The position numbers were made by a program, and so were the translations under genes. This document shows, in pieces, positions 1-7,652 of a stretch of 64,000 nucleotides of DNA. This DNA comes from Candidatus Diapherotrites archaeon LH_S9 (GTDB lineage Archaea; B1Sed10-29; WALL01; JAGXON01). Location of the stretch: assembly GCA_023659865.1 (NCBI GenBank), contig JAGXON010000002.1, forward strand, positions 1 through 64,000. The letters are read 5' to 3'. The notes beneath the pieces were generated by a model that did no database searches, was not told the DNA's origin, and worked only from the letters and a program-made list of their open reading frames with translations. The first letter of the stretch is position 1, and each line of letters starts with the position of its first letter.

Positions 1-153
1 AGCGGAAGAGCTCAAGACAAGGAAAGCGCTCACGCAATGCAAAAGCTTAGGGCCCTTGGATACATGCTCGCAACAGCAGTAGTCTTCTTTCTCCGATTTC
101 TGATTCGTGCACTTCCTCAATTATCTCGTCTATGCTGCTCGCGTCGGAGCTGA
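1..153 (+). CDS. cysD: Sulfate adenylyltransferase subunit 2 (CysD), C-terminal end only, with an aberrant tail
   Basis: The gene enters from outside the window. Frame 1 reads SGRAQDKESAHAMQKLRALGYM (bases 1-66), the typical C-terminal end of CysD, the PAPS-reductase-like subunit that adenylates sulfate to APS. CysD proteins normally stop at about this point. Here the frame runs on for 28 unrelated residues to a TGA at 151-153, because the bases that follow are an inverted piece of the same gene (83-203). The following gene is a CysN-type GTPase, the usual partner, which supports the call. Whether the tail is real or an assembly or amplification artefact cannot be decided from this window. 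Confidence 0.7.
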   Translation, partial: SGRAQDKESAHAMQKLRALGYMLATAVVFFLRFLIRALPQLSRLCCSRRS

Positions 154-203
154 CTGGCTTGGTACACGGCTTACAACCAAGGCTTCTGAATCTCTTCCCG
201 CCC
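83..203 (-). pseudogene. cysD: Inverted fragment of cysD (penultimate segment)
   Basis: On the minus strand this stretch encodes KRFRSLGCKPCTKPV followed by a segment ending in ESEIGERR. This is the CysD region that should lie directly upstream of the SGRAQDKE segment found on the plus strand at base 1. It has no CysD start, and at its far end (GERR, base 83) the reading leaves CysD homology. It is therefore a partial inverted duplication of cysD, not a separate gene. Both orientations within 200 bases suggest a local rearrangement or an MDA-type fold-back chimera. Confidence 0.6.
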
Positions 204-218
204 AGGTTGAGGCATAAC

Positions 219-308
219 ATGAAAGAACAAAGAGAAATCGAAGAACTAACTGGGGGATACAAATCTACTAACCACTTCTTCGAAAACATACGTAAAAGAG
301 GTAGTTAA
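219..308 (+). CDS. Short 29-residue ORF before cysN (hypothetical)
   Basis: An ATG at 219 opens 29 codons (begins [10 protein letters not shown], ends [10 protein letters not shown]) and stops at 306-308, one base before the ATG of the CysN-type gene. It is charged and soluble-looking with no recognisable family. It may be the displaced real C-terminus of a rearranged upstream gene, since it directly follows the inverted cysD fragment, or it may be a chance reading frame. The tight spacing to the next start is the only positive argument. Confidence 0.25.
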   Translation: MKEQREIEELTGGYKSTNHFFENIRKRGS

Positions 309-309
309 A

Positions 310-1548
310 ATGCCACAAAGAAAAGAAAACTTGAAATTCGTTATAGTTGGACACGTTGACCACGGTAAGTCAACGCTGATAGGAAGACTGTTCTACGACA
401 CCAACTCACTACCAGAAGGAAAATACCAGGAAGTAAAAGAAACCTGCAAAGCACTAGGCAAAGACATCGAATTTGGTTACGTGATGGACAACCTGAAAGA
501 AGAAAGAGACCAAGGCATCACAATAGACACAGCACAAACCTTCTTCGAAACCAACAAAAGAAAATACACAATAATCGACACACCCGGACACGTAGAATTC
601 ATCAAAAACATGATCACAGGAGCCAGCCACGCAGAAGCCGCCATCTTGATTGATGACGTGGAAGAAGGAGTGCAAGAACAAACACGCAGGCACGCGTACA
701 TCCTGAGTATGCTCGGCATCGACCAAGTCACAGTCGTAATAAACAAAATGGACTTAGTAGACTACAGCCAAGAAAGATACAGAGAAGTGAAAAAAAACTT
801 GCTCGAGTTCCTGGACTCAATCGAAATCAAACCAAACCAAGTGATCCCGATTTCAGCAAAAGAAGGAGACTTCGTGGCAAAAAAAACAGATAACCTGAAC
901 TGGTTCAACGGACCAACCGTGCTAGAAGCACTGGACTCGTTCCAAAAACCACCAAGCGCTAAAAATCAAGACTTTCGGCTACCGATTCAAGACGTGTACA
1001 AATTCAACGAAAACAGGATTGCTGCAGGCAGGATCGAAAGTGGAACGCTCGAGAAAGGTATGGACGTGAAAGTTCTTCCTTCAGGAGAACAAACCAGTGT
1101 AAAGGAAATTAAAAAGTTTGATGAAAACCCAGTGAAAAGTATTGCTGGAGAAAGCATTGGTTTAATGACTGAAGACAAGCTGTTCCTGGATCGAGGGAAC
1201 GTTGTTGCAGGAAACGATTCAAAGCCAAGAGTCACGGACGAGTTCGAAGCCCACTTGTTCTGGCTATCTAAAAAACCGTTTGATGAAAGCGAGAGAACTG
1301 TTTTCAAGTGCGCGACCGAGGAACAGAAGTGCGACGTGCACGTGAAAGAAGTTATTGATTCATCAACACTTGAACTGATTTCAGAAGACACTGACAAGAT
1401 CGAGAACAGGCAGATAGCGAACGTTACAATAAAGACGTCGAAGCCAGTAGTGGTAGAAGACTTTAACAAGACCCCAGAACTCGGTAGGTTCGTGCTACAG
1501 AGAAAAGACACTGTTGCCGGCGGAATAATAACGGGAGTGAAACAATGA
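310..1548 (+). CDS. cysN: Sulfate adenylyltransferase subunit 1-like GTPase (CysN)
   Basis: 412-residue translational-GTPase-family protein. GTP-binding motifs are all visible: GHVDHGKS (G1, residues 14-21), GITID (G2, 69-73), DTPGH (G3, 90-94), NKMD (G4, 145-148) and SAKEG (G5, 182-186), followed by EF-Tu-type beta-barrel domains. In the CysDN complex the GTPase drives synthesis of APS from ATP and sulfate. The CysD sequence immediately upstream is why it is called CysN and not a translation factor. No CysC (APS kinase) domain is fused at the C-terminus. The last codon overlaps the next gene by ATGA. The product may feed sulfation of surface glycans or sulfur assimilation; nothing in the window decides which. 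Confidence 0.82.
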   Translation: MPQRKENLKFVIVGHVDHGKSTLIGRLFYDTNSLPEGKYQEVKETCKALGKDIEFGYVMDNLKEERDQGITIDTAQTFFETNKRKYTIIDTPGHVEFIKNMITGASHAEAAILIDDVEEGVQEQTRRHAYILSMLGIDQVTVVINKMDLVDYSQERYREVKKNLLEFLDSIEIKPNQVIPISAKEGDFVAKKTDNLNWFNGPTVLEALDSFQKPPSAKNQDFRLPIQDVYKFNENRIAAGRIESGTLEKGMDVKVLPSGEQTSVKEIKKFDENPVKSIAGESIGLMTEDKLFLDRGNVVAGNDSKPRVTDEFEAHLFWLSKKPFDESERTVFKCATEEQKCDVHVKEVIDSSTLELISEDTDKIENRQIANVTIKTSKPVVVEDFNKTPELGRFVLQRKDTVAGGIITGVKQ

Positions 1549-2270
1549 TAGTGATAGCAATAGATGCTCTAGAGTATGATCTGGTCGAAGAATTTGGTTT
1601 CAAGAACTTGAAGCAAGCTAGTTACGGAAAAACCGATATCTCGGAGTTCGAGGAACCAAGAACAATGGTTCTGTGGTCATCTTTCATGACCGGTGAAAAC
1701 AAGGAAAAAGAAATCTTGTCAAAAGGAAAAAAGGAAATGTGGAACACAAAAATACCGTTGGAAGACACTTTCTTCTCCGAGTTCAACAATCCAAAAGTCA
1801 TTGACTTGCCAGGGTTCTCGTACGAGCGAAAGCAGCATGAGAAAGAAAGAAAGCTGATGAAAGAATTTTTTTCAACGGACGACCCAAAGAAAAAGCAGGA
1901 AATCAAGAAAGAGTACAAGGAACACGCTTTCAAGCACCACAGGAAACTTAAGAAAGAGTACGAGAAAGTACTGGACGAAGACCACGACTTTCTCTTGTTC
2001 TACATCAGCATTGCTGACGTTCTAGGGCACTTGATGTTCGGGAACAAAACCTTGATAAAAACCATTTACCGAGATATGGATGAAACAGTAGAAGAAGCTC
2101 AGAAGAACGATGAAAAAGTGCTTGTTTTATCGGATCACGGGATGGAATTGATTGGTGAAAAATACGGTGATCACAGCGATCACGGTTTCTGGTCGTACAG
2201 CCAGGAATGCAGTTTAGACAAGCCAAGAATAACTGATTTCGCTGACTTCATCAGCAAAAAAAGCAAGTAA
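1545..2270 (+). CDS. Alkaline phosphatase superfamily protein (type I phosphodiesterase-like)
   Basis: 241 residues. The N-terminal [11 protein letters not shown] segment supplies the first metal-binding Asp; the [12 protein letters not shown] segment sits where the family has its Thr/Ser nucleophile, and LSDHGM followed by DHGFW gives the second metal-binding Asp/His set. These are hallmarks of the alkaline phosphatase / nucleotide pyrophosphatase / phosphoglycerate mutase superfamily. The Lys/Glu-rich middle (about residues 95-140) looks like a helical cap. It overlaps cysN by four bases (ATGA), so the two are translationally coupled. A role in nucleotide by-product turnover during sulfate activation is possible but is only inferred from position. 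No signal peptide, so cytoplasmic. Confidence 0.65.
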   Translation: MIVIAIDALEYDLVEEFGFKNLKQASYGKTDISEFEEPRTMVLWSSFMTGENKEKEILSKGKKEMWNTKIPLEDTFFSEFNNPKVIDLPGFSYERKQHEKERKLMKEFFSTDDPKKKQEIKKEYKEHAFKHHRKLKKEYEKVLDEDHDFLLFYISIADVLGHLMFGNKTLIKTIYRDMDETVEEAQKNDEKVLVLSDHGMELIGEKYGDHSDHGFWSYSQECSLDKPRITDFADFISKKSK

Positions 2271-2284
2271 AAACCAAAACTCTT

Positions 2285-2315
2285 TATACCGCAGTATAAT
2301 CAAGTATACCGTAGT
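2285..2315 (+). promoter_or_regulatory. Promoter with a pair of direct repeats TATACCGYAGT (probable operator)
   Basis: Two copies of an 11-base sequence, TATACCGCAGT (2285-2295) and TATACCGTAGT (2305-2315), lie exactly 20 bases apart, i.e. two helical turns on one DNA face. The first overlaps the TATA-like TTTATA box. This spacing is typical of a dimeric or cooperative DNA-binding regulator acting at the promoter of the 2410-5620 gene run. Confidence 0.45.
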
Positions 2316-2323
2316 GGTTTGAC

Positions 2324-2404
2324 ATGGATGCAACAATCTTCCAGGAAAACAAAGGTATGCATATCTCAGCAGCGGAAAAAAGAGGACAGGCATACAGAAG
2401 GTGA
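2324..2404 (+). CDS. Possible 26-residue leader ORF
   Basis: ATG at 2324 begins a short frame (MDATIFQENKG...QAYRR) that ends just before the DUF167 gene. Its first codons (ATGGATGCA) repeat the start of the following gene (ATGGATGCAGCT at 2410), suggesting an old duplication of the start region or a translated leader. No family is recognised. Confidence 0.25.
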   Translation: MDATIFQENKGMHISAAEKRGQAYRR

Positions 2405-2409
2405 CTTGA

Positions 2410-2694
2410 ATGGATGCAGCTGCATTAACTCAATCAAAAAACGGAGTGAAACTGGAAGTGAACGTTAACCCGAACTCGAACGAGTTCAGAATACAGAAGG
2501 TTAATCCCTGGACCGACAGACTTGAAATAAAGCTTGAGTCCCCTCCAGAAGACGGGAAAGCAAACAAAGAACTGTTGAACAAGCTGGAAGAAATTCTTGG
2601 AAAACCAGTCAAAATACTTAGAGGAGGAAAGTCCAGGAAAAAAACACTTAAGATAAAAGACATTACTGTAAGAGAAGTTGGTGAACAGCTATGA
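2410..2694 (+). CDS. DUF167 / YggU family protein
   Basis: 94 residues, the usual size for this family. The diagnostic block PPEDGKANKELLNKLEEILGK followed by ILRGGKSRKKTLKI is present: a small alpha/beta protein with a conserved Gly/Lys loop. The biochemical function of the family is unknown. It overlaps the next gene (epimerase) by ATGA, so the two are likely co-translated. It heads an operon that runs through to the MTA deaminase and is preceded by the direct-repeat promoter at 2285-2315. Confidence 0.8.
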   Translation: MDAAALTQSKNGVKLEVNVNPNSNEFRIQKVNPWTDRLEIKLESPPEDGKANKELLNKLEEILGKPVKILRGGKSRKKTLKIKDITVREVGEQL

Positions 2695-3650
2695 AAGAAG
2701 TACTTGTTACAGGCGGAGCAGGATTCATCGGAACCAACCTAGTCAAACACCTACTGGACAAAACCAACTGGAATATAGTCGTGCTCGACGACCTTTCTCA
2801 CGGGAACTTTAAACAAATTAAAGAACTCGATAACTACGATAAAAAAAGAGTTTCTTTGATCAAAGGAGACATCAGAAACAAGAAAGGAGTTAAAAGAGCA
2901 GTGAAAGGCTGCAACTACGTCGTGAACCTAGCAGCTCAAGTCGGAGTCATTGAATCCGTAGAAAACCCGTTGAAAGACGCTAAAATAAACGTGATAGGAA
3001 TACTGAACGTGCTCGAAGCCTGTAAAAAAGAAGAAGTAAACAAGTTCGTGCAAGCAAGTTCAGCAGCAGCCCTCGGAGAAAAACAACCCCCACTAAACGA
3101 GGAAACGTTGCCAGAACCATTATCCCCTTACGGCGCAAGCAAGCTAGCAGGAGAAGCTTACTGCAGTGCTTACGCAAACTCTTTCAGACTAAACTGTGTT
3201 GCTCTACGTTTCTCGAACGTTTATGGTCCTCAATCACTGCATAAAGATAGCGTTATCGGCAAATTCATTGAAAGAACAATGAACGAAGAAGAGCTCGTGG
3301 TTTACGGAGACGGGAAACAGACTCGGGACTTCGTTTACGTTAAAGACGTTTGCAGAGGCATCCGAATGGCGTTGAAAAACGATTTGGAAGATGATTTTGA
3401 GTTGTTCCAGCTCGCTACAGGAAAAGAAACCTCAATAAACGAGCTAATCAAGATACTGGAAGACATTAGCGAGAAACACGGTTACGAAGTGCCAGACGTG
3501 CGTCATGGAGAAGCGCGTAAAGGCGAGATAAAAAAGAATTACGCTGACATCACAAAAATCAAGAAAGAACTTGGTTTCAAGCCATCCGTTCCAGTGAAAG
3601 AAGGCGTGAACAAAACAATGGATTGGTACGTTAAACAAAAAGAGGTGTAA
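2691..3650 (+). CDS. NAD-dependent nucleotide-sugar epimerase/dehydratase (extended SDR)
   Basis: 319 residues. TGGAGFIG (residues 7-14) is the Rossmann NAD-binding loop; the catalytic Y147-xxx-K151 pair is in YGASK, and RFSNVYGP is the substrate-loop motif. Overall it resembles UDP-glucose 4-epimerase and dTDP-glucose 4,6-dehydratase; the exact sugar cannot be told from sequence alone. Together with the nucleotidyltransferase at 5722-6528 and UppS at 9539-10216 it probably supplies activated sugars for surface glycans. Start is fixed by the ATGA overlap with the upstream DUF167 gene. Confidence 0.82.
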   Translation: MKEVLVTGGAGFIGTNLVKHLLDKTNWNIVVLDDLSHGNFKQIKELDNYDKKRVSLIKGDIRNKKGVKRAVKGCNYVVNLAAQVGVIESVENPLKDAKINVIGILNVLEACKKEEVNKFVQASSAAALGEKQPPLNEETLPEPLSPYGASKLAGEAYCSAYANSFRLNCVALRFSNVYGPQSLHKDSVIGKFIERTMNEEELVVYGDGKQTRDFVYVKDVCRGIRMALKNDLEDDFELFQLATGKETSINELIKILEDISEKHGYEVPDVRHGEARKGEIKKNYADITKIKKELGFKPSVPVKEGVNKTMDWYVKQKEV

Positions 3651-3652
3651 AC

Positions 3653-4333
3653 ATGACTGGATTAATCTGCGGAACAAGTTTGTTTGGATCAGACCTGCTC
3701 GAGCAAGCAAAAACAAAAGAAGTAAAGACCGATAAAGGCGTGGTCGAAGCCAAAAGAATCAAGGACACGTGGGTAATTCCCAGGCACGGAGAAGGAATTC
3801 CACCGCACCAAGTTAACTTCAAAGCAAATGCCCTGGCGCTGAAGAAGCTTGAGGAAGAAAAAGTGATTGGAATCAGTTCATGCGGCTCGCTAAAGAAAGA
3901 GATAAAGCCACCGTGTTTTATGGTGCCGCACGACTACATCAACTTTCTAAACATCCAGACTTTCTTTCACAACGAGATAAAGCACATTACTCCAGAGCTC
4001 GATGAACGCTTGCGAGAGAAAATAATTTCTGCGGCAAAAATTTCAAAAAACGAGGTCTTTGAAAAAGGCGTGCTCTCCCAAACTCGCGGGCCAAGGCTGG
4101 AGACAAAGGCTGAAGTCCAGTTGATCTCGAGGTTCGCTGACATCGTTGGGATGACTACAGCGACTGAAGCTACTTTAGTGCAGGAGCAGGACATGCGTTA
4201 CGCTTCTCTTTGCACGGTTGACAATTTCGGTAACAGTATTGAGGGCGAGTTCACTTACGAGCAGCTGATGCAGAAAGTTGAAGAGAATCAGGGAGAGGTC
4301 GAGAAAGTTTTCAAGGAATTGATGGAATTGTGA
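3653..4333 (+). CDS. MTAP/PNP-family purine nucleoside phosphorylase (probably methylthioinosine or methylthioadenosine phosphorylase)
   Basis: 226 residues, shorter than the about 260 usual in the family. Features seen: ICGTSLFG near the start (phosphate-loop region), PRHGEG with the conserved His, SSCGSLK, QTRGPRLETKAE and VGMTTATEATL (the purine-binding region of trimeric PNP/MTAP enzymes). Enzymes of this family split methylthioadenosine or methylthioinosine with phosphate. The gene directly after it is a MTA/SAH deaminase, which suggests the two-step route MTA to MTI, then MTI phosphorolysis. The stop is followed at once by a duplicated start region (4329-4390). Confidence 0.75.
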   Translation: MTGLICGTSLFGSDLLEQAKTKEVKTDKGVVEAKRIKDTWVIPRHGEGIPPHQVNFKANALALKKLEEEKVIGISSCGSLKKEIKPPCFMVPHDYINFLNIQTFFHNEIKHITPELDERLREKIISAAKISKNEVFEKGVLSQTRGPRLETKAEVQLISRFADIVGMTTATEATLVQEQDMRYASLCTVDNFGNSIEGEFTYEQLMQKVEENQGEVEKVFKELMEL

Positions 4334-4390
4334 GGAATCAAGAATGAGTATTTTGGATTGAACTGTGAGGAATCAAGAATGAGTATTTTG
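4329..4390 (+). repeat. 27-base direct duplication covering a ribosome binding site and start codon
   Basis: The sequence TGTGAGGAATCAAGAATGAG plus TATTTTG occurs at 4329-4355 and again at 4364-4390, separated by eight bases. Each copy carries a GAGG Shine-Dalgarno-like element and an ATG. The second ATG (4379) starts the deaminase; the first (4344) opens a frame that stops after five codons. Confidence 0.9.
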
Positions 4391-5620
4391 ATTAAAGACG
4401 CAGAAAACTCGGAAGATATTTACATTGAAGGAAACCATATAAAAGAAATCGGAACTAATGTAACTGAAGCCGACAAAGTCATCGACGCGACCGGGAAAGC
4501 CGTTCTACCAGGACTGGCAAACACTCACACTCACGGAGCGATGAGTTTACTCCGAAGCTACGCAGACGACATGCAACTGCAAGAATGGCTTGAAGAAAAA
4601 ATCTGGCCAGTAGAGTCGAAGCTAACGAGTGAAGACGTTTACTTGGGCACGAAGTTAGCGTGTCTTGAGATGATCAAGAGCGGGACCACTGTCTTTGCTG
4701 ACATGTACTTTCATATGGAGGACGCTGCCAGAGCTGCTGAAGAACTTGGTTTGCGTTCAGTGATGAGTTACGGTTTCATTGACTTGAACGATGCCGACAA
4801 GCGCGAGCAAGAGATAAAGAAAACCAAGGAATTCGTTGAAAGCGTTGAAGGTAAGAAATTGATTAAAGCGTCTTTGGGACCGCATTCCGTTTATACGGTA
4901 AGTGATGAGGGATGGGATTGGATCAAAGAGTATTCTGAAGAAAAGGATTTGCTTGTTCACACTCACTTGAGCGAGACTCGGAAAGAGAACGAGGAGTGCG
5001 TTGAAGATACTGGTAAGCGACCAACATCTTACTTGAATGACTTAGGTGTTTTGAACGAGCGTTTGCTGGCTGCGCACGGTTGCTGGCTGACGCGGCAGGA
5101 GTGCAAAACTCTTGGAAGTAATGGTGTTAGTTTGAGTTATAATCCGTGTTCTAATATGAAATTAGCTTCTGGTGGCGTGATGCCGTTTCCTTGGCTTGAT
5201 AAGTTTGGTGTTAACGTGTGTTTAGGTACGGATGGAGCTGCTTCGAACAATAACCTGGATTTGTTTGAGGAGATGAAGTTCGCGTCTTTGCTTCAGAAGA
5301 ACAATTTGTGGGATGCAACAGTGTTGCCTGCAGAAAGAGTTTGGCGGTTGGCTACGCGTAATGGTTATCGTGCTCTTGATCTAGATGGGGGAGTTCTTGA
5401 AGAAGGTTGGTTGGCGGACTTGATTGTAGTAGATTTGGGGTTGGAGTCCTCCTGTCCTGGACACGATCTTTATTCTGACTTGGTTTATTCTGTTAATGGT
5501 TCTTGCGTGGATTCAACTATTGTGAATGGTAAAGTGGTCATGGAGAACAGGAAAGTTGGGGGTGAGGAAAAGATTTTGAAGGAAGCTAGAGAACAAGCTA
5601 AGGACTTAGTGAATCGATAG
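4379..5620 (+). CDS. mtaD: 5-methylthioadenosine / S-adenosylhomocysteine deaminase
   Basis: 413 residues from the ATG at 4379, chosen because GAGG lies upstream and the family begins near MSILIKDA; an upstream TTG at 4358 would add seven residues encoded by the duplicated leader. Amidohydrolase-fold deaminase: HTHGAMSLLRS carries the metal-binding His pair, then HTHLSET, AAHGCW and GTDGAASNNNLDLFEEMK, the family signature with the metal Asp. It deaminates methylthioadenosine and S-adenosylhomocysteine to the inosine forms, which the upstream phosphorylase could then cleave. The last third of the gene is visibly richer in G and T than the first part. Confidence 0.88.
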   Translation: MSILIKDAENSEDIYIEGNHIKEIGTNVTEADKVIDATGKAVLPGLANTHTHGAMSLLRSYADDMQLQEWLEEKIWPVESKLTSEDVYLGTKLACLEMIKSGTTVFADMYFHMEDAARAAEELGLRSVMSYGFIDLNDADKREQEIKKTKEFVESVEGKKLIKASLGPHSVYTVSDEGWDWIKEYSEEKDLLVHTHLSETRKENEECVEDTGKRPTSYLNDLGVLNERLLAAHGCWLTRQECKTLGSNGVSLSYNPCSNMKLASGGVMPFPWLDKFGVNVCLGTDGAASNNNLDLFEEMKFASLLQKNNLWDATVLPAERVWRLATRNGYRALDLDGGVLEEGWLADLIVVDLGLESSCPGHDLYSDLVYSVNGSCVDSTIVNGKVVMENRKVGGEEKILKEAREQAKDLVNR

Positions 5621-5721
5621 TTATCTGAGGAATGAGTACTCTTTCGAGCATGTATTATTCTGTTATTAGGACTTCATAACCTTCTATTGCGTAGATTTAT
5701 AACTAAGGTTGGAAAAAGTAA

Positions 5722-6528
5722 CTACTTGATCATTTTTCTGGCTTCTTCCAGTGCCTCTAAAGTACCTATGTCCAGCCACATTCCTTTTATTGGATGGCCG
5801 TACATTAGTTCGTCTTCAACGACTTCCGGAAGCATTTCGTCTTCCAGAGAGCATTTTCCTGGTTTCATGTAGTTGAATATGTCGGGTTCCATTAACGAGA
5901 CTCCAGCGTTTATCAAGTTGGATTCCGGGTTACTAGGTTTTTCGATGAATTCGTAGATTCTTCTTCCCTCGAGTTTCGCGACTCCGTACCTAGACGGGTC
6001 TTCAACTCCTTTCAGCGCCATGGTGATGATCCCTGGGTTCGTGTAATGGTTTCTGATCATTTTGCTTAAATCAAAGTCAAGTAACAGGTCTCCGTTCACG
6101 AAAAGGAAGGTTTCGTCCAGCTGGTCTTGAGCGAGCCTGAGGCAGCCTCCTGTGCCTAAAGGCTTTTCTTCTTTAGAGTAACTGAATTTCATGCCGTAAT
6201 CAGATCCGTCTCCAAAGTAGCCTTCAATCATCCCTGCTTTGTAACCCGTGGCAAAAACAACTTCTTCTATTCCGTATCTCTTGAGCCATTCCACGACTCT
6301 TTCAGCTATTGGCTTGCCACCTACCTCGATTAAAGGCTTCGGTTTCTTGTTAGTCAACGGCCTTAAGCGAGTGCCTTTTCCACCGGTAAGCAAGAAAGCT
6401 TTTTTAACTTCCGGGTCTGTTAAAGCGTTTTTAACTAGTTTCTTGATTGTTTCTCTTCTTGTTCCGGGCACTGAATCAATTTTCTGCATCAAGTTGTCTT
6501 CAAGAGGCAGGTTAACTTGTTGAGTCAT
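5722..6528 (-). CDS. Sugar-phosphate nucleotidyltransferase with N-terminal ribbon-helix-helix-like segment
   Basis: 268 residues. From residue about 43 it is a classic NDP-sugar pyrophosphorylase: LLTGGKGTRLRPLT is the nucleotide-binding loop, followed by KPKPLIEVGGKP, GTGG, FLFVNGDLL (metal-binding Asp), EKP and WLDIGT. It probably makes GDP-mannose, UDP-glucose or dTDP-glucose; the sugar is not determinable. There is no C-terminal left-handed beta-helix. The first 40 residues are unusual: VNLPLEDNLMQKID, a turn, then RRETIKKLVKNAL, which fits a ribbon-helix-helix DNA-binding fold or an assembly helix. The gene is divergent from the geranylgeranyl reductase. Confidence 0.82.
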   Translation of the reverse strand: MTQQVNLPLEDNLMQKIDSVPGTRRETIKKLVKNALTDPEVKKAFLLTGGKGTRLRPLTNKKPKPLIEVGGKPIAERVVEWLKRYGIEEVVFATGYKAGMIEGYFGDGSDYGMKFSYSKEEKPLGTGGCLRLAQDQLDETFLFVNGDLLLDFDLSKMIRNHYTNPGIITMALKGVEDPSRYGVAKLEGRRIYEFIEKPSNPESNLINAGVSLMEPDIFNYMKPGKCSLEDEMLPEVVEDELMYGHPIKGMWLDIGTLEALEEARKMIK

Positions 6529-6551
6529 CTAACTATTTTTTTGGAAACAAG

Positions 6552-6559
6552 TTATAAAA
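6552..6559 (+). promoter_or_regulatory. TATA box of the geranylgeranyl reductase gene
   Basis: TTATAAAA lies 23-30 bases before the ATG at 6582, so transcription would start at or close to the start codon (leaderless mRNA). Confidence 0.5.
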
Positions 6560-6581
6560 AAATGATTGTATTAAATGTTTA

Positions 6582-7652
6582 ATGATGATCGAAGTTGTTG
6601 GCGCAGGTCCAGCTGGATTAATTTGTGCGAGAGAGATAGCCAAGCGCGGGAAAAACGTTAAAGTTTTTGAAGAACACTCACAGATCGGTGAACCCGTAAA
6701 ATGCGCTGGCCTCGTTTCCAAAACAGGTTTAGAGAACATAAGTAATTCTTTTTCTGAAAGTGTTTTGAACGAGTGCAGGAAAGCAGTTCTACACAGCCCG
6801 AGCGACAAGAAACTGGTTCTTGAGAAAGAAGAAACTCATGCGCTCGTGATCGACAGAAAAGTTTTTGACAGAACCCTAGCGGACGAAGCCGAGGCAGAAG
6901 GAGCCGAAGTCGTTCTCGGCAAAAAATGGAGGAAGAACAACAAGGACATCACTGTGGGTGCGGACGGAGCTGGGTCAGAAGTAGCTGAAAAACTCGGTAT
7001 CGACCACGATTTCGTTTACGGTTTCCAGGCTCTATTGCATTTAAAGCACGATATGGATTCAGTTGATCTTTTCTTCGGCGAATTCGCTCCCAACTTTTTC
7101 GCGTGGATTATCCCAGTTTCAGACAAGCACTGTCGAGTAGGACTCGGTCGAGACCAAGGAAACGTTAAGAAAGCGCTGAAAAACTTCTGCAAAGACCAAG
7201 GAATCAATTACAAGCCAGAAAAAACAGCTTCGGGCTTGATCCCAGTATACGACGGAAAAGAAACTGTTTTCCCAGAGCAAAAAACCGTTCTAGTGGGCGA
7301 TGCTGCAGGACAAGTTAAAGCTTTTTCTGGTGGAGGAGTTGCGATCGGCGGGCAGTGCGCTAAAATCGCTGGAAAAGTAATTGGTGAAGGAAAGCATTTG
7401 ACGGACTACAAGAGAAAATGGCGGAAAGAATTCGAGGAACAGCTCGAAGCGCACCTGAAGATCCGGAAGATCTTTAATCGAACGTCTTTCGATGAACTGG
7501 ACGACATATTTGATTTAGTTGAAAAGACAAAGCTGAAGAACATCTTGGAAAACGCTCACATGGACGATCCGCGAACCGTGTTAAAGGAATTGGCTAAAAG
7601 ACCTGCTCTTGCGCTCAAGCTGATGAAGCACGGTCTGAAAATCACTAGCTAA
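6582..7652 (+). CDS. Geranylgeranyl reductase family FAD-dependent oxidoreductase
   Basis: 356 residues. VVGAGPAGLICAREIAKRG is the dinucleotide-binding motif, followed by the ExxxxIGEPVKCAGLVS block typical of archaeal geranylgeranyl reductases, and VLVGDAAGQVKAFSGGG, the second FAD-binding motif. These enzymes saturate the isoprenoid chains of archaeal membrane lipids or related prenyl compounds. It is transcribed alone from a leaderless promoter; its 3' end overlaps the convergent carbamoyltransferase gene by eight bases. The alternative start at the second Met codon cannot be excluded. Confidence 0.85.
   Translation: MMIEVVGAGPAGLICAREIAKRGKNVKVFEEHSQIGEPVKCAGLVSKTGLENISNSFSESVLNECRKAVLHSPSDKKLVLEKEETHALVIDRKVFDRTLADEAEAEGAEVVLGKKWRKNNKDITVGADGAGSEVAEKLGIDHDFVYGFQALLHLKHDMDSVDLFFGEFAPNFFAWIIPVSDKHCRVGLGRDQGNVKKALKNFCKDQGINYKPEKTASGLIPVYDGKETVFPEQKTVLVGDAAGQVKAFSGGGVAIGGQCAKIAGKVIGEGKHLTDYKRKWRKEFEEQLEAHLKIRKIFNRTSFDELDDIFDLVEKTKLKNILENAHMDDPRTVLKELAKRPALALKLMKHGLKITS

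Noticed and set aside
47..289. 80-codon minus-strand frame as an independent gene
   Set aside because: Its recognisable part is an inverted cysD fragment lacking both the true start and end; the first 30 codons have no homology signal.
5621..5721. Possible small RNA or gene between the convergent deaminase and nucleotidyltransferase genes
   Set aside because: No hairpin, promoter or open frame stands out in these 101 bases; it is probably only a convergent 3' region.
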